From positions 1 through 48,091 of the forward strand of contig NZ_JACJVP010000002.1 of the NCBI RefSeq assembly GCF_014212125.1: a stretch of 48,091 nt of DNA, read 5' to 3'. Below are positions 36,113 through 45,388 of this stretch, piece after piece. The stretch's first letter is position 1; every line of letters starts with the position of its first letter. This stretch comes from Cohnella nanjingensis. GTDB lineage: Bacteria; Bacillota; Bacilli; Paenibacillales; Paenibacillaceae. The position numbers and the translations under genes were made by a program. The notes below the pieces were generated by a model. That model saw nothing but the letters and a program-made list of their open reading frames with translations. It searched no databases and had not been told where the DNA came from.

Positions 36113-37051
36113 ATGGCAAGGATCGTGCAGAACGTAACCGACTTAATCGGAGATACGCCGCTGGTGCGTCTCAACCGAATCGTTCCGGAAGGCAGCGCGG
36201 AGATTTACGTTAAAGTGGAATACCAGAACCCGGGCGCAAGCGTCAAAGATCGGATCGCCCTGAGTATCGTAGAAGAAGCGGAGAAGGAAGGCAAGCTGAA
36301 GCCGGGCGGCACGATCGTCGAAGCGACGAGCGGCAACACCGGGATCGGCCTGGCATTGGTTGCGGCTGCGAAGGGCTATCGAGCCTTGATCGTCATGCCG
36401 GAGACGATGAGCTTGGAGCGGCGCAACCTGCTCCGCGCTTACGGCGCGGAGCTCGTGCTGACGCCCGGCTCCGAGGGCATGAACGGCGCGGTCAAGAAGG
36501 CCGAAGAGATCCTTCGCGAGAACCCGGACTACTTCCTGGCCGATCAATTCAAGAATAAAGCCAACCTGAAGATCCACTTCGAGACGACGGGTCCCGAGAT
36601 CGTCGAAGCGATCAACTCCCTCGACGGCAAGCTGGACGCGTTCGTAGCGGGCATCGGCACGGGCGGCACGATCTCCGGCGCGGGCGAAGTGCTGAAGCAG
36701 AGCTTCTCCGGCGTGAAGATCGTCGCGGTCGAGCCGGCGGCGTCTCCGCTGCTGTCCGAAGGCAAGGCCGGTCCCCACAAGATCCAAGGCATCGGCGCCA
36801 ACTTCGTACCTGAGATCCTGAACAAGGAGATCTACGACGAGATCATCGCGGTCGAGAACGAAGACGCGTTCGAGACGGCGCGTACGGCTGCGAAGAAAGA
36901 AGGCATCCTCTGCGGCATCTCCTCGGGCGCCGCGATCTTCGCCGCGCTCAAAGTCGCGAAGGAATTGGGCGCTGGCAAACGCGTCGTAGCGGTCGTTCCG
37001 TCCAACGGCGAACGCTATCTGAGCACGCCGCTGTTCAACTTCGACAACTAA
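36113..37051 (+). CDS. cysK: Cysteine synthase A (O-acetylserine sulfhydrylase)
   Basis: The 312-residue PLP enzyme has K45 in [12 protein letters not shown] as the Schiff-base lysine, TSGNTG at 72-77 binding the acetylserine carboxylate, and [14 protein letters not shown] binding the PLP phosphate. It makes cysteine from O-acetylserine and sulfide. AGGAGGG at 36098-36104 precedes the ATG. Its own promoter and a strong terminator mark it as monocistronic. Confidence 0.97.
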   Translation: MARIVQNVTDLIGDTPLVRLNRIVPEGSAEIYVKVEYQNPGASVKDRIALSIVEEAEKEGKLKPGGTIVEATSGNTGIGLALVAAAKGYRALIVMPETMSLERRNLLRAYGAELVLTPGSEGMNGAVKKAEEILRENPDYFLADQFKNKANLKIHFETTGPEIVEAINSLDGKLDAFVAGIGTGGTISGAGEVLKQSFSGVKIVAVEPAASPLLSEGKAGPHKIQGIGANFVPEILNKEIYDEIIAVENEDAFETARTAAKKEGILCGISSGAAIFAALKVAKELGAGKRVVAVVPSNGERYLSTPLFNFDN

Positions 37052-37064
37052 TCGCAGCAATGCG

Positions 37065-37110
37065 ACAACCCCCGGCACGTTCCCTGCGGAACGTGCCGGG
37101 GGTTGTTTGT
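37065..37110 (+). terminator. Strong terminator after cysK
   Basis: A perfect 19-bp stem (37065-37083 with 37088-37106, ACAACCCCCGG.../...CCGGGGGTTGT) with a four-base loop and TTTGT following. Confidence 0.92.
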
Positions 37111-37141
37111 CATCCGACAAGGCGGTGGAGCGGCGTTACTT

Positions 37142-37446
37142 GTCATACAGGATGTATAAGCGTTACGCCTATCCATCTCTGTATGTCCTCCGATAAAAAC
37201 GTTTCGCCCTCCTCTGAGAAGGAGGCAAAGCCGTTTTTACTTGGTCATGCAGAATGTATAAGCGTTATGCCTATCCATCTCCGTATGACCTCCGTTAAAA
37301 ACGTATCGCCCTCCTCCGAGAAGGAGGCAAAGCCGTTTTTACTTGGTCATGCAGAATGTATAAGCGTTATGCCTATCCATCTCCGTATGACCTCCGATAA
37401 AAACGTATCGCCCTCCTCCGAGAAGGAGGCAAAGCCGTTTTTACTT
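37142..37446 (+). repeat. Three tandem copies of the 102-bp two-hairpin repeat element
   Basis: Units begin at 37142, 37244 and 37346. Each has stem I (CATACAG/CTGTATG in unit 1; CATGCAG/CCGTATG in units 2 and 3), the loop ATGTATAAGCGTTAYGCCTAT, the linker CCTCCGATAAAAACG (TTAAAAACG in unit 2), and stem II (CCTCCT/AGGAGG inside AAAAACG/CGTTTTT) ending ACTTG. The array fills the gap between the cysK terminator and the convergent minus-strand gene, whose TAA codon is the last three bases of the array (TTA at 37445-37447). Confidence 0.92.
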
Positions 37447-38605
37447 ACAGCCAATCCTTCACCTTGACTTGGAGCTTATGCACGGCCTTGTCCTTGACGC
37501 CTTGATATTCCAGGTAGATGATGCCCTCCTGCTCGCCTGTGACGACCAGCGTGTCGCCGCGGTAAGGGATGTCGTTCTTCTCCGCGTATTCGCGCTCGGG
37601 CTGGTCGAGGAGCTCGTAGAGCAGCTTCTGGTTGCCGTTGACCGGATCGACCAAGGTCAGCAGCCCGGTAAGGTTCGGCCGGATGAGCAGATACCCGTCG
37701 CCGATGCCTTCCACGGAGTAGCTCTCGTCCTTGGCGCCGAGCTTCGGGAGGTCGTAAGTCGTCGCCTCCGAACCGTCCGGATTCAGCAGGAACAGCGACT
37801 TGCCGTCCGTGAGCAGCGGCTGCCAGCGGAAATGGGCGACGTTGTTCGTCATCCGCTGGAAGTAAGAGGCCTCGGCTTGACGGAGCAGCTTGTCGTCTTT
37901 GATATAGGAGGTCGTTGCCGTCATGTTGACTTGCGGTTCCCCAAAGAAGTTCGAGGCGGTCACCACGAACTCGCCTTCCTTGAGCCGCTCTGCGCGAAGA
38001 GAGACGTTCAAGCCCTTGAATTCGGTGTCCAGCTTGCCCGTCAGCTTGGCCGGGCTGGCGAACGGATAGGACTCATAGAGCTCGCCTGTCCGGATGTTCA
38101 GCCAGAAGGCTGCGGGGGCTTCGGTCGTGGCCCAACCCATGACGAGCTTGCCGTCGTCTGCGATGGACACGGTGCGCTTCGCGCTCTGCCAATCGACCGT
38201 GGCGCCGAGCGTCTGGGCGATGAAGCGGATCGGCACGTACACGCTGCCGTCCTTGAGTTGGGCGGGCGTCGTCATGGGCAGCGCTTGCCCGTTATGTTGA
38301 ACGGTCTTCTGTCCCAAAGTGAGCTTAACGGTATGCCCGGGGGCGTAGATGGACACTTGCTTCGTCTTCGCATTCCAGTCGACGACTGCCTGCAGGAGCG
38401 TCGAGACGGTGCGAAGGGGAACGTAGACGCTGTCTTTCTCCAGGTAGGGATGCTGCGCCGAGGCGATCGTATTGCCGTTGATCTCGAGGACGATCGGTTT
38501 GGCGGCAGCAGTCGCGGCCGAGGATAGGCCCGCGCCCGCGAGGGAGCCGACGGCCAGACAGACGGACAAGCCGAGCGCGCGCCATTTTACGCGAATCGCA
38601 TGCAT
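37445..38605 (-). CDS. Secreted copper amine oxidase N-terminal-like domain protein
   Basis: The 386-residue protein has a signal peptide (about 1-35, LSVCLAVGSLAGAGLSSAATA) and two copies of the Cu_amine_oxidN1-like repeat (EKDSVYVPLRTVSTLLQAVV and KDGSVYVPIRFIAQTLGATV), a cell-surface module common in Paenibacillaceae that is not itself an oxidase. The rest (about 150-386) looks beta-rich, propeller-like, with no motif I can name. AAAGGAG lies 14 bases before the ATG, a rather long gap. Confidence 0.83.
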   Translation of the reverse strand: MHAIRVKWRALGLSVCLAVGSLAGAGLSSAATAAAKPIVLEINGNTIASAQHPYLEKDSVYVPLRTVSTLLQAVVDWNAKTKQVSIYAPGHTVKLTLGQKTVQHNGQALPMTTPAQLKDGSVYVPIRFIAQTLGATVDWQSAKRTVSIADDGKLVMGWATTEAPAAFWLNIRTGELYESYPFASPAKLTGKLDTEFKGLNVSLRAERLKEGEFVVTASNFFGEPQVNMTATTSYIKDDKLLRQAEASYFQRMTNNVAHFRWQPLLTDGKSLFLLNPDGSEATTYDLPKLGAKDESYSVEGIGDGYLLIRPNLTGLLTLVDPVNGNQKLLYELLDQPEREYAEKNDIPYRGDTLVVTGEQEGIIYLEYQGVKDKAVHKLQVKVKDWL

Positions 38606-38784
38606 GTAAGATCATCAACTCCTTTTTCCATTCCTTAACACCATAGACGATTCGTTCAAACCGAACGTTGCAAAAAAAATCGGAGGCGACGCGTCGAGGC
38701 GGCGATCTCCTGCGGCGAGAGAGACGGAAGGTCCCGGCTGCGGAAGCGCCGCGGCCGCGAATGGGTTGCGCCGCTTCCCGCGGG

Positions 38785-38946
38785 TTACTTGCGGCTCTTC
38801 CGGGACGCCGCCCAGAATGCGAGGATCACGAGCGGAATGACGATAAACCACGGAATTTGAATGGTCCCGCCGATCATGAAGGCGAGAATCACGAGGACGA
38901 TTACGCCGATGATGATGTAAAGGCAACCGCGTCCGAACGTTTCCAC
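38785..38946 (-). CDS. Small membrane protein of 53 residues
   Basis: A short minus-strand frame from GTG 38946 to TAA 38785 encodes METFGRGCLYIIIGVIVLVI, then a second hydrophobic helix and the basic end WAASRKSRK. Two transmembrane helices are clear and positively charged residues close the C terminus. AAGGAG lies about ten bases before the GTG. It resembles the small two-helix membrane proteins common in Bacillota; function unknown. A downstream run of eight T residues near 38670 on the minus strand may end the transcript. Confidence 0.62.
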   Translation of the reverse strand: METFGRGCLYIIIGVIVLVILAFMIGGTIQIPWFIVIPLVILAFWAASRKSRK

Positions 38947-39050
38947 AGGCGATCAGCTCCTTATTGTATCCATGCAGGTTCGCTTCTTAAGGAAGGATAC
39001 GGCGCCCGCATGGAAATAGTTGCGCGATCGGCTCGAATCTCGTTTGTCCG

Positions 39051-39140
39051 TCATACAACATGTATAAGTTTCACGCCTATACCTTTCTGTATGACCGACG
39101 ATAAAAACGTGTCGCCGCTTGAGAAGCCGTTTTTACTTGC
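39051..39140 (+). repeat. Two-hairpin repeat element, single copy before pabB
   Basis: Stem I CATACA/TGTATG (39052-39057 and 39088-39093), loop TGTATAAGTTTCACGCCTAT, linker CGATAAAAACG, and a shorter stem II (GCTT/AAGC inside AAAAACG/CGTTTTT) ending TACTTGC. The stem II core differs in sequence and length from the cysK copies but still pairs. Its last bases include the -35 of the putative pabB promoter. Confidence 0.85.
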
Positions 39141-39161
39141 CGGACCGTTTTTCGTTATAAT
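39132..39161 (+). promoter_or_regulatory. Putative sigma-A promoter for the pab/fol operon
   Basis: TTTACT (39132-39137), 18 bases, TATAAT (39156-39161). The -35 lies in the 3' end of the repeat element. Confidence 0.55.
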
Positions 39162-39170
39162 AGGAGCACA

Positions 39171-40850
39171 TTGATCGCGAAACACGGATGGGCGCGGAGC
39201 ATCGGGGGATCGGACGAGTTGGAGACGTTGACAAGCTTGGAGCAGTGGGGCCGTTGGGCGGCAGACGGCCGTGCCTACAATAAACTGCCTTACGTGAGGC
39301 GTTATGCGCTCGGGGAGGGCGAGGACCGCGTGCTGCGCTGGCAGCGCGCCTGGGAAGCGGCGTCCGCGCATGCGTTCGTGCTGGAGAGCGGCAAGGACGG
39401 GCGCTATACGTTCCTCGGTCTGAAGCCAACGGCGGTCATCCGCGGCACGAGCGGCGAGGCGACGGAGGCCGCTGCAGGCGCCGAAGCCGGGAACGCCGTG
39501 AGCGCCGGGGATGCCTGCGGCAGGCGGCATGAGGACGCCCCCCTCGCCGTTATGCGGGAGGTCATGGCGCGCTGCCGTGCGCCGAGCGTGCCGGGCGCGC
39601 CAAAGTTCCTCGGCGGCTGCGTCGGCTACTGGAGCTACGACGTGGCGCGATCGCTCGAGCGGCTGCCGGAGCTGGCAGCGAACGATCTCGGCCTGCCGGA
39701 TTATGCGTTCTTGCTCGTGGACGAGCTATGGATCGTGGACCACGAGGCGAGGGCGCTCTATCTCGCCGTGCATGCCGACGTGCCGAAGGAAGCGGAGGAT
39801 GAGACCCTTCGGCGGGCGATGTCGGACGCCGCAGGCCGGGCGGACGAGATGAAGCGGATCTGGGACCGCGTCGCGGCCGGCCGGGCGGATGCGGCGGCCT
39901 CGGCTGCCGTGGAGGCGATGAAGGCGGCGATGGCGGAGGACGGTCTGGAGCTGGACGTGAAGGCGTTCGCCGACGCCGGCCATCTCCGGACCTCGATGAG
40001 CAAGGAAATCTTCAAGCAGGCGGTCCGCCGCATTCAGGCCTATATCGGCCAGGGCGACGTGTTCCAGGTGAACCTGTCGATGCGGCAGAGCATGCCGGTC
40101 GCGGCCCGGCCCGAGGACCTGTACGAGCTGCTGCGCCTGATTAACCCCTCGCCGTACATGGGCTTCCTGAAGTTCCCCGACTTCCAGCTCGTCTCGGCTT
40201 CGCCCGAGCTCCTCGTGAAGCGGGAGGGCGACCGAATCGGCGCGCGTCCGATCGCGGGGACCCGGCGCCGGGGCCGCACGCCGGACGAGGACGCGGCGAT
40301 GGAGCGCGAACTGCTCGCCAGCGAGAAGGAGCGGGCCGAGCACGTCATGCTCGTGGATCTCGCGCGCAACGACTTGGGGCGCGTCGCCGCCTATGGCTCG
40401 GTCCGCGTGCCGGAGCTGCTGACCGTCGAACGCTACTCGCACGTCATGCACCTCGTGTCGCAGGTGGAGGGCCGCATCGCGCCGGGCTGGGATGCGTTCG
40501 ACGTGCTGGCCGGATCGTTTCCCGGAGGGACGATCACGGGGGCGCCGAAGATCCGCACGATGGAGATCATCGAGGAGCTGGAGCCGGTGCGCCGCGGCGT
40601 CTACACCGGATCGCTCGGATGGATTGACTATGCCGGGAATATGGAATTTAATATTATTATCCGCACCATGGTGGCGAAGGACGGGATCGTCCATATTCAA
40701 GCGGGCGCGGGCATCGTCATCGACTCCGACCCCGAGCGCGAATTCTACGAATGCCTGAACAAAGCCAAAGCGCTCTGGAAAGCGGTGCAGTACGGGGAGC
40801 GGCTCCGAGATCGAAAGGAACCGGTTCACCTGGAGGAGGGACGTTCATGA
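39171..40850 (+). CDS. pabB: Aminodeoxychorismate synthase component I
   Basis: The protein (up to 559 residues) has the chorismate-binding fold of PabB/Trp[25 protein letters not shown] [67 protein letters not shown] and [14 protein letters not shown]. With PabA it makes 4-amino-4-deoxychorismate. Neighbouring pabA, pabC and fol genes favour PabB over TrpE. The start is uncertain: TTG 39171 is only ten bases after TATAAT, so TTG 39219 or TTG 39228 (giving MTSLEQW) may be the true start. Confidence 0.93.
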   Translation: MIAKHGWARSIGGSDELETLTSLEQWGRWAADGRAYNKLPYVRRYALGEGEDRVLRWQRAWEAASAHAFVLESGKDGRYTFLGLKPTAVIRGTSGEATEAAAGAEAGNAVSAGDACGRRHEDAPLAVMREVMARCRAPSVPGAPKFLGGCVGYWSYDVARSLERLPELAANDLGLPDYAFLLVDELWIVDHEARALYLAVHADVPKEAEDETLRRAMSDAAGRADEMKRIWDRVAAGRADAAASAAVEAMKAAMAEDGLELDVKAFADAGHLRTSMSKEIFKQAVRRIQAYIGQGDVFQVNLSMRQSMPVAARPEDLYELLRLINPSPYMGFLKFPDFQLVSASPELLVKREGDRIGARPIAGTRRRGRTPDEDAAMERELLASEKERAEHVMLVDLARNDLGRVAAYGSVRVPELLTVERYSHVMHLVSQVEGRIAPGWDAFDVLAGSFPGGTITGAPKIRTMEIIEELEPVRRGVYTGSLGWIDYAGNMEFNIIIRTMVAKDGIVHIQAGAGIVIDSDPEREFYECLNKAKALWKAVQYGERLRDRKEPVHLEEGRS

Positions 40851-41425
40851 TTCTGGTCATCGACAACTACGATTCGTTCACGTATAACTTGGTTCAATAT
40901 CTGGGCGAGCTGGGCGAGGAGATCGTCGTTCGCCGCAACGACGAGATCGATCTCGACGGCATCGCCGCGCTGAAGCCGGACCATATCCTCATCTCGCCGG
41001 GACCCTGCACGCCGAACGAGGCGGGGATCAGCCTCGATCTCATCGCGCGGTTCAAGGGAGAGATTCCGATCCTCGGCGTCTGCCTCGGCCACCAGTCGAT
41101 CGGCCAGGCGTTCGGCGGCGACGTCGTGCGCGCGGACAAGCTGATGCACGGCAAGACGTCGGAGATGACGCACGACGGACGTACGATCTTCGCGGGCATC
41201 CCGTCCCCGTTCACGGCGACGCGGTATCATTCCCTGATCGTCAAAGAAGACACGCTGCCGGACAGCCTGGAGATCAGCGCCAGATCGGACGACGGAGAGA
41301 TCATGGGGCTGCGGCACAAGGAATACGTCATCGAAGGCGTGCAATTCCATCCCGAGTCCATCATGACCGATCACGGCCGCACGATGCTGCGCAATTTCCT
41401 GAATAACAAGGCAGGAACGCGATAA
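40847..41425 (+). CDS. pabA: Aminodeoxychorismate synthase component II (glutamine amidotransferase)
   Basis: A 192-residue class I amidotransferase with nucleophile C79 in GVCLGHQ and the HPE pair at 168-170 (VQFHPES). It supplies ammonia to PabB and, in many Bacilli, also to anthranilate synthase. The ATG at 40847 overlaps the pabB TGA; AGGAGGG precedes it. Confidence 0.95.
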   Translation: MILVIDNYDSFTYNLVQYLGELGEEIVVRRNDEIDLDGIAALKPDHILISPGPCTPNEAGISLDLIARFKGEIPILGVCLGHQSIGQAFGGDVVRADKLMHGKTSEMTHDGRTIFAGIPSPFTATRYHSLIVKEDTLPDSLEISARSDDGEIMGLRHKEYVIEGVQFHPESIMTDHGRTMLRNFLNNKAGTR

Positions 41426-42331
41426 ATGAAGCTGCTGTTGGATGGACGAATCCAGGACAGCGAGGAAGCCGTGATCTCAGTCTACGATCACGGCTTTCTC
41501 TACGGGATGGGGCTGTTCGAGACGTTCCGGACCTATGGAGGCAAGCCGTGGCTGCTGAACCGGCATGCCGAGCGGCTCGCGGCGAGCTGCGGCGCGCTAG
41601 GCATCGCCTACGCGCCCGATCCGGCGCGGATGGCGGAAGACGTGAAGCGGCTGCTGGCCGCGAATGGCCTGGCGGACGGGTACGTCCGCTGGTCGGTGTC
41701 CGCGGGCGCGGGCGAGATCGGTCTCCCGGAGGGCGACTACGCGCGTCCGAGAGAGATCGTGTACATGAAGCCGCTCGCGCCGGACCGGCCGGAGACACGG
41801 GCGGGCAAGCGGCTGCGGCTGCTGCGGCTCGCGCGGAGCACGCCGGAGGGCGGGGAGCCGCGGTTAAAATCGTTTCATTATATGAACAATATGCTGGCGA
41901 AGAGAGAGCTGACGGCCGGCGGAGCTGCGCCGGGCACGGAAGGTTTATTTCTCTCCCCTGACGGGTATGTGTCGGAAGGGCTCGTGAGCAACGTATTCTG
42001 GGCGAAGGACGGCGTGCTCTATACACCCGCGCTGGAGACGGGTCCGCTACCGGGCATCACGCGGGGCTGGGTGCTGACGCGAGCGCTGGAGACGCTTGGA
42101 CCCGATGGCGTTCGCGAGGTCCGCGAAGGGCGTTACCGATGGGACGCGCTGCTTCAGGCGGACGAGGCGTTCGTGACGAATTCCGTCCAGGAGATCGTGC
42201 CGGTCGTCGCGCTCGAAGAGCCGGACGGGACGATCGCGCGGCCGTGGCCGGAGGGCCCCGGGCGGGCGACCCGCCGCCTCATGACGGCCTATCGGCTGGC
42301 GGCCGAACAGGGAAGCGAGGATATGCGATGA
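41426..42331 (+). CDS. pabC: 4-amino-4-deoxychorismate lyase
   Basis: The 301-residue PLP fold-type IV enzyme has SVYDHGFLYGMGLFETFR at the N terminus, the Schiff-base lysine in RLKSFHYMNNMLAKRE and EGLVSNVFW binding the cofactor. It releases pyruvate to give para-aminobenzoate. The ATG directly follows the pabA stop, and the stop overlaps the folP ATG. The family includes branched-chain aminotransferases, but context fixes the call. Confidence 0.93.
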   Translation: MKLLLDGRIQDSEEAVISVYDHGFLYGMGLFETFRTYGGKPWLLNRHAERLAASCGALGIAYAPDPARMAEDVKRLLAANGLADGYVRWSVSAGAGEIGLPEGDYARPREIVYMKPLAPDRPETRAGKRLRLLRLARSTPEGGEPRLKSFHYMNNMLAKRELTAGGAAPGTEGLFLSPDGYVSEGLVSNVFWAKDGVLYTPALETGPLPGITRGWVLTRALETLGPDGVREVREGRYRWDALLQADEAFVTNSVQEIVPVVALEEPDGTIARPWPEGPGRATRRLMTAYRLAAEQGSEDMR

Positions 42332-43182
42332 GACCGACTTATTATAGACGTTCCTACAGGCTGCATGACGGACTGACGCTGACGCTCGGCGAGCGCACGC
42401 TGCTCATGGGTATCTTGAACGTCACGCCGGATTCGTTCTCCGACGGGGGCAAGTACGCGAACGCGGAGGCAGCCGTCGCGAGGGCGAAGCAGATGGCTGA
42501 AGAGGGCGCCGACCTGATCGACATCGGCGGAGAGTCCACGCGCCCGGGTCACGATCCGGTGACGCCGGAGGAGGAGCTTCGTCGCGTCATTCCGGTCATC
42601 GAGGCGGTCCGCGCGGCGGTGAAGCTGCCGATCAGCATCGATACGTACCGGGCCGAGACGGCGCGTCAGGCTTTGGAGGCCGGCGCGCACGTGCTTAACG
42701 ATATTTGGGGGCTGAAGCGGGAACCGAAGATGGCGGAGATCGCCGCGGAATACGGCTGCCCGATCATCCTGATGCACAACCGGACGGCGCGGGACTACCT
42801 CGACTTCGTGCCCGACGTCCTGCAGGACCTGCGGGACAGCGTGGCCCGGGCGCATGCCGCGGGCGTGTCGGACGAGAACATCTGGCTCGATCCCGGCATC
42901 GGCTTCGCTAAGGATTACGGCGAGAACGTCGAGCTCATGGGCCGTCTGGACGAGCTGGCCAGCCTCGGCTACCCGGTCTTGCTGGCGACGTCCCGCAAGA
43001 CGTTCATCCGCCAGACGCTGGATCTGCCCGCGGATGACGTCGTGGAAGGCACGGCCGCGACGACGACGGCCGGCATCCTGCAAGGCTGCCAGATCGTCCG
43101 CGTTCACGACGTGCGCGAGATGAAGCGGGTCGCGCGGATGACCGACGCGATCGCCTACCGCCAAGCGAATAGGGAGGGGTAA
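42328..43182 (+). CDS. folP: Dihydropteroate synthase
   Basis: A 284-residue TIM-barrel enzyme with GILNVTPDSFSDGG, DIGGESTRPGHDPV, DIWGLKREPKM, DPGIGFAKDYGEN and LLATSRKTFI. It joins para-aminobenzoate to the pterin pyrophosphate and is the sulfonamide target. The ATG at 42328 overlaps the pabC stop and follows GAGG at 42317. Confidence 0.96.
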   Translation: MRPTYYRRSYRLHDGLTLTLGERTLLMGILNVTPDSFSDGGKYANAEAAVARAKQMAEEGADLIDIGGESTRPGHDPVTPEEELRRVIPVIEAVRAAVKLPISIDTYRAETARQALEAGAHVLNDIWGLKREPKMAEIAAEYGCPIILMHNRTARDYLDFVPDVLQDLRDSVARAHAAGVSDENIWLDPGIGFAKDYGENVELMGRLDELASLGYPVLLATSRKTFIRQTLDLPADDVVEGTAATTTAGILQGCQIVRVHDVREMKRVARMTDAIAYRQANREG

Positions 43183-43187
43183 CGGGA

Positions 43188-43550
43188 ATGGACCGCATGC
43201 TGCTGAAGAAGATGGTATTTTACGGGTACCATGGCGTTTTTCCGGAAGAGAACAAGCTCGGCCAGAAGTTCATCGTGGACCTCGATCTGCGGCTCGATCT
43301 CAGCCGCGCCGAAGCCAGCGACGACGTGAACGATACGATCAATTACGCGGAGATTCATGCCCTCGTCAAGGAGATCGCCGAAGGCCCCCCGGTCAAGCTG
43401 ATCGAGACGCTCGCCGGAAACATTGCAACCGCGGTACTCGGTACGTATACTAGTATCAACGAAGCGACGGTATCGGTTACGAAACCGAATCCTCCGTTCG
43501 ACATTACGTTCGACGGGGTGACCGTAGAGCTTCGCCGAACCCGGTCCTGA
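43188..43550 (+). CDS. folB: Dihydroneopterin aldolase
   Basis: A 120-residue protein with FYGYHGVFPEENKLGQKF, the catalytic Lys in KPNPPFD and the Glu and Tyr of the N-terminal motif. It splits dihydroneopterin into hydroxymethyldihydropterin and glycolaldehyde. GGGAGGGG at 43172-43179 precedes the ATG, five bases after the folP stop. Confidence 0.95.
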   Translation: MDRMLLKKMVFYGYHGVFPEENKLGQKFIVDLDLRLDLSRAEASDDVNDTINYAEIHALVKEIAEGPPVKLIETLAGNIATAVLGTYTSINEATVSVTKPNPPFDITFDGVTVELRRTRS

Positions 43551-43589
43551 AGTGCGGGTTCATCGCGCTCGCAGAGGATTGAAGGAACG

Positions 43590-44099
43590 GTGAAGGAAGC
43601 ATACGTGGCGCTGGGCGCCAATCTGGGCGACCGGGAGCAATCGCTGAACGAAGCGATACGCCGCCTGGACGCGTTCGAAGGCATTGAAGTGCGCCGGATA
43701 TCGGATAGGTACGAGACGGACCCGGTTGGTTATACCGATCAGCCGGCGTTCCTGAATATGGCCGTCGCGGTCGGCACCGAGCTGGACCCGCTGGCGCTGC
43801 TGCGCGCGCTGCTCTCGATCGAGCAGGAGATGGGACGCGTGCGGGAGATCCGCTGGGGACCGCGCAAGATCGATCTGGACCTGCTGCTGTACGAGAACGA
43901 GACGCTCGGCACGGACGAGCTCACGCTCCCGCATCCCCGCATGGGGGAGCGGGCGTTCGTGTTGGTGCCGTTGCGGGACGTATGGACGCCGGGCGAGCCT
44001 TTCCCATGGGAGTCGTCGCTCGCGGGCGACGTCATGGAACGGGAAGGCATACATCGGCGTGCTCCGCAATCGGAGGCGCGCCCTCGGAAGGAGCTGTAA
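43590..44099 (+). CDS. folK: 2-amino-4-hydroxy-6-hydroxymethyldihydropteridine pyrophosphokinase
   Basis: A 169-residue HPPK with VALGANLGDREQSL, TDPVGYTDQPAFLN, RWGPRKIDLDLLLYEN carrying the metal-binding DxD and LPHPRMGERAFVL. It pyrophosphorylates the pterin for FolP. The start is a GTG at 43590 with AAGGA close upstream. A yazB-like helix-turn-helix gene, which follows folK in B. subtilis, is absent. Confidence 0.95.
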   Translation: MKEAYVALGANLGDREQSLNEAIRRLDAFEGIEVRRISDRYETDPVGYTDQPAFLNMAVAVGTELDPLALLRALLSIEQEMGRVREIRWGPRKIDLDLLLYENETLGTDELTLPHPRMGERAFVLVPLRDVWTPGEPFPWESSLAGDVMEREGIHRRAPQSEARPRKEL

Positions 44100-44105
44100 A
44101 AGCGA

Positions 44106-45128
44106 ATGTTGAAGATTGGCAACGTGGAAATGAGCAACAATGTCGTCCTCGCGCCCATGGCGGGCGTGTGCAACCCTGCATTCCGGCTGATCGCCAAGGA
44201 ATTCGGATGCGGACTGGTCTGCGCCGAGATGGTGAGCGACAAGGCGATCCTGCACGGCAACCAGCGGACGCTGGAGATGCTGTTCGTGGACGAGCGGGAG
44301 AAGCCGCTCAGCCTGCAAATCTTCGGAGGCGACCGCGAGTCTCTCGTCGAAGCGGTCAAATTCGTCGACAAGAACACCAACGCCGACATTATCGACATCA
44401 ATATGGGCTGCCCCGTGCCGAAGGTCACGAAGTGCGACGCGGGCGCCCGCTGGCTGCTCGATCCCGCCAAGATCTACGAGATGGTGTCGTACGCCGTAGA
44501 CGCGGCGAAGAAGCCGGTCACCGTCAAGATGCGGATCGGCTGGGACGACGAGCACGTCTATGCGGTGGAGAACGCCCAAGCGGTCGAACGCGCGGGCGGC
44601 GCGGCCGTCAGCGTGCACGGCCGGACCCGGGAACAATTGTATACCGGTCACGCGAACTGGGATATTATAAGGGACGTTAAACAGGCCGTGTCGATTCCGG
44701 TCATCGGCAACGGGGACGTCTTCTCGCCGGAGGACGCGGAGCGCATGCTTCAGCATACCGGCGTGGACGGCGTCATGATCGGGCGCGGCGCGCTCGGCAA
44801 CCCGTGGATGCTGTACCGGACCGTTCACTACCTGACGACCGGAGAGATGCTGCCGGATCCGGTGCCGGGCGAGAAGATCCGGATCGCGATGCTGCACATG
44901 GACCGCCTGATCAACTTGAAGGGCGAAGGCCAGGCCGTACGGGAGATGCGCAAGCATCTGGCCTGGTATCTGAAGGGCCTGCCCGATGCGGCCCGCGTCA
45001 AGAACGACATCATGGAGCTGACCACCCGCGCCGCCGTGGCGGCAAAGCTGGAGCAATATGTCGAATCTCTCGCGGAGCTCGCGGCGGCCGAACAATCGGA
45101 GGCCGCAGATTCGGCGACGGTGCATTGA
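44106..45128 (+). CDS. dusB: tRNA-dihydrouridine synthase (DusB/YacF type)
   Basis: The 340-residue flavoenzyme has LAPMAGVCNPAFRLIAKEFG, DINMGCPVPKVTKCDAGARW with the catalytic Cys, VSVHGRTREQLYTGHANW and IGNGDVFSPEDA. It reduces uridines in the tRNA D-loop. It starts six bases after folK and ends the pab/fol run. Confidence 0.94.
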   Translation: MLKIGNVEMSNNVVLAPMAGVCNPAFRLIAKEFGCGLVCAEMVSDKAILHGNQRTLEMLFVDEREKPLSLQIFGGDRESLVEAVKFVDKNTNADIIDINMGCPVPKVTKCDAGARWLLDPAKIYEMVSYAVDAAKKPVTVKMRIGWDDEHVYAVENAQAVERAGGAAVSVHGRTREQLYTGHANWDIIRDVKQAVSIPVIGNGDVFSPEDAERMLQHTGVDGVMIGRGALGNPWMLYRTVHYLTTGEMLPDPVPGEKIRIAMLHMDRLINLKGEGQAVREMRKHLAWYLKGLPDAARVKNDIMELTTRAAVAAKLEQYVESLAELAAAEQSEAADSATVH

Positions 45129-45144
45129 ACCCCTTTACCGCTAA

Positions 45145-45173
45145 TTGACATTTCCTAGGGGTTGAAATATAAT
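45145..45173 (+). promoter_or_regulatory. Perfect consensus sigma-A promoter upstream of greA
   Basis: TTGACA (45145-45150), 17 bases, TATAAT (45168-45173): both hexamers and the spacing are ideal, unlike any other promoter in the window. Confidence 0.9.
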
Positions 45174-45388
45174 TCTAAGCAATATTCGCACGGAAGCCGG
45201 TTTGACCGGGACGAGGAGCGTGCCTTTCGGGAACGAATAGGCGCGCGCGCGTGTCATGTCAACGGTGATTCGCCATATATTTGAGTAGCAACGGCGGCTC
45301 GCCTACCGCTGACGAAGCGAGGAGCCGCTTGAACGCACCCTATTCATGCCGCGCATGAAAATCATACCCTTGACAGGAGATCGGTGAG
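45174..45388 (+). other. Long, possibly structured greA leader
   Basis: About 210 bases without an open frame. Possible pairings include TTGAC with GTCAA across about 60 bases, GCGGCTC with GAGCCGC near 45293-45331 with an inner CGCT/AGCG hairpin, and TTCATG/CATGAA near 45343-45359, just before the ribosome binding site. No T-box or known riboswitch signature was recognised. Confidence 0.45.

Noticed and set aside
45174..45388. T-box or lysine riboswitch before greA/lysS
   Set aside because: No AGGGTGGNACCGCG antiterminator motif or lysine riboswitch core is visible; lysS follows its own short intergenic region after a terminator.
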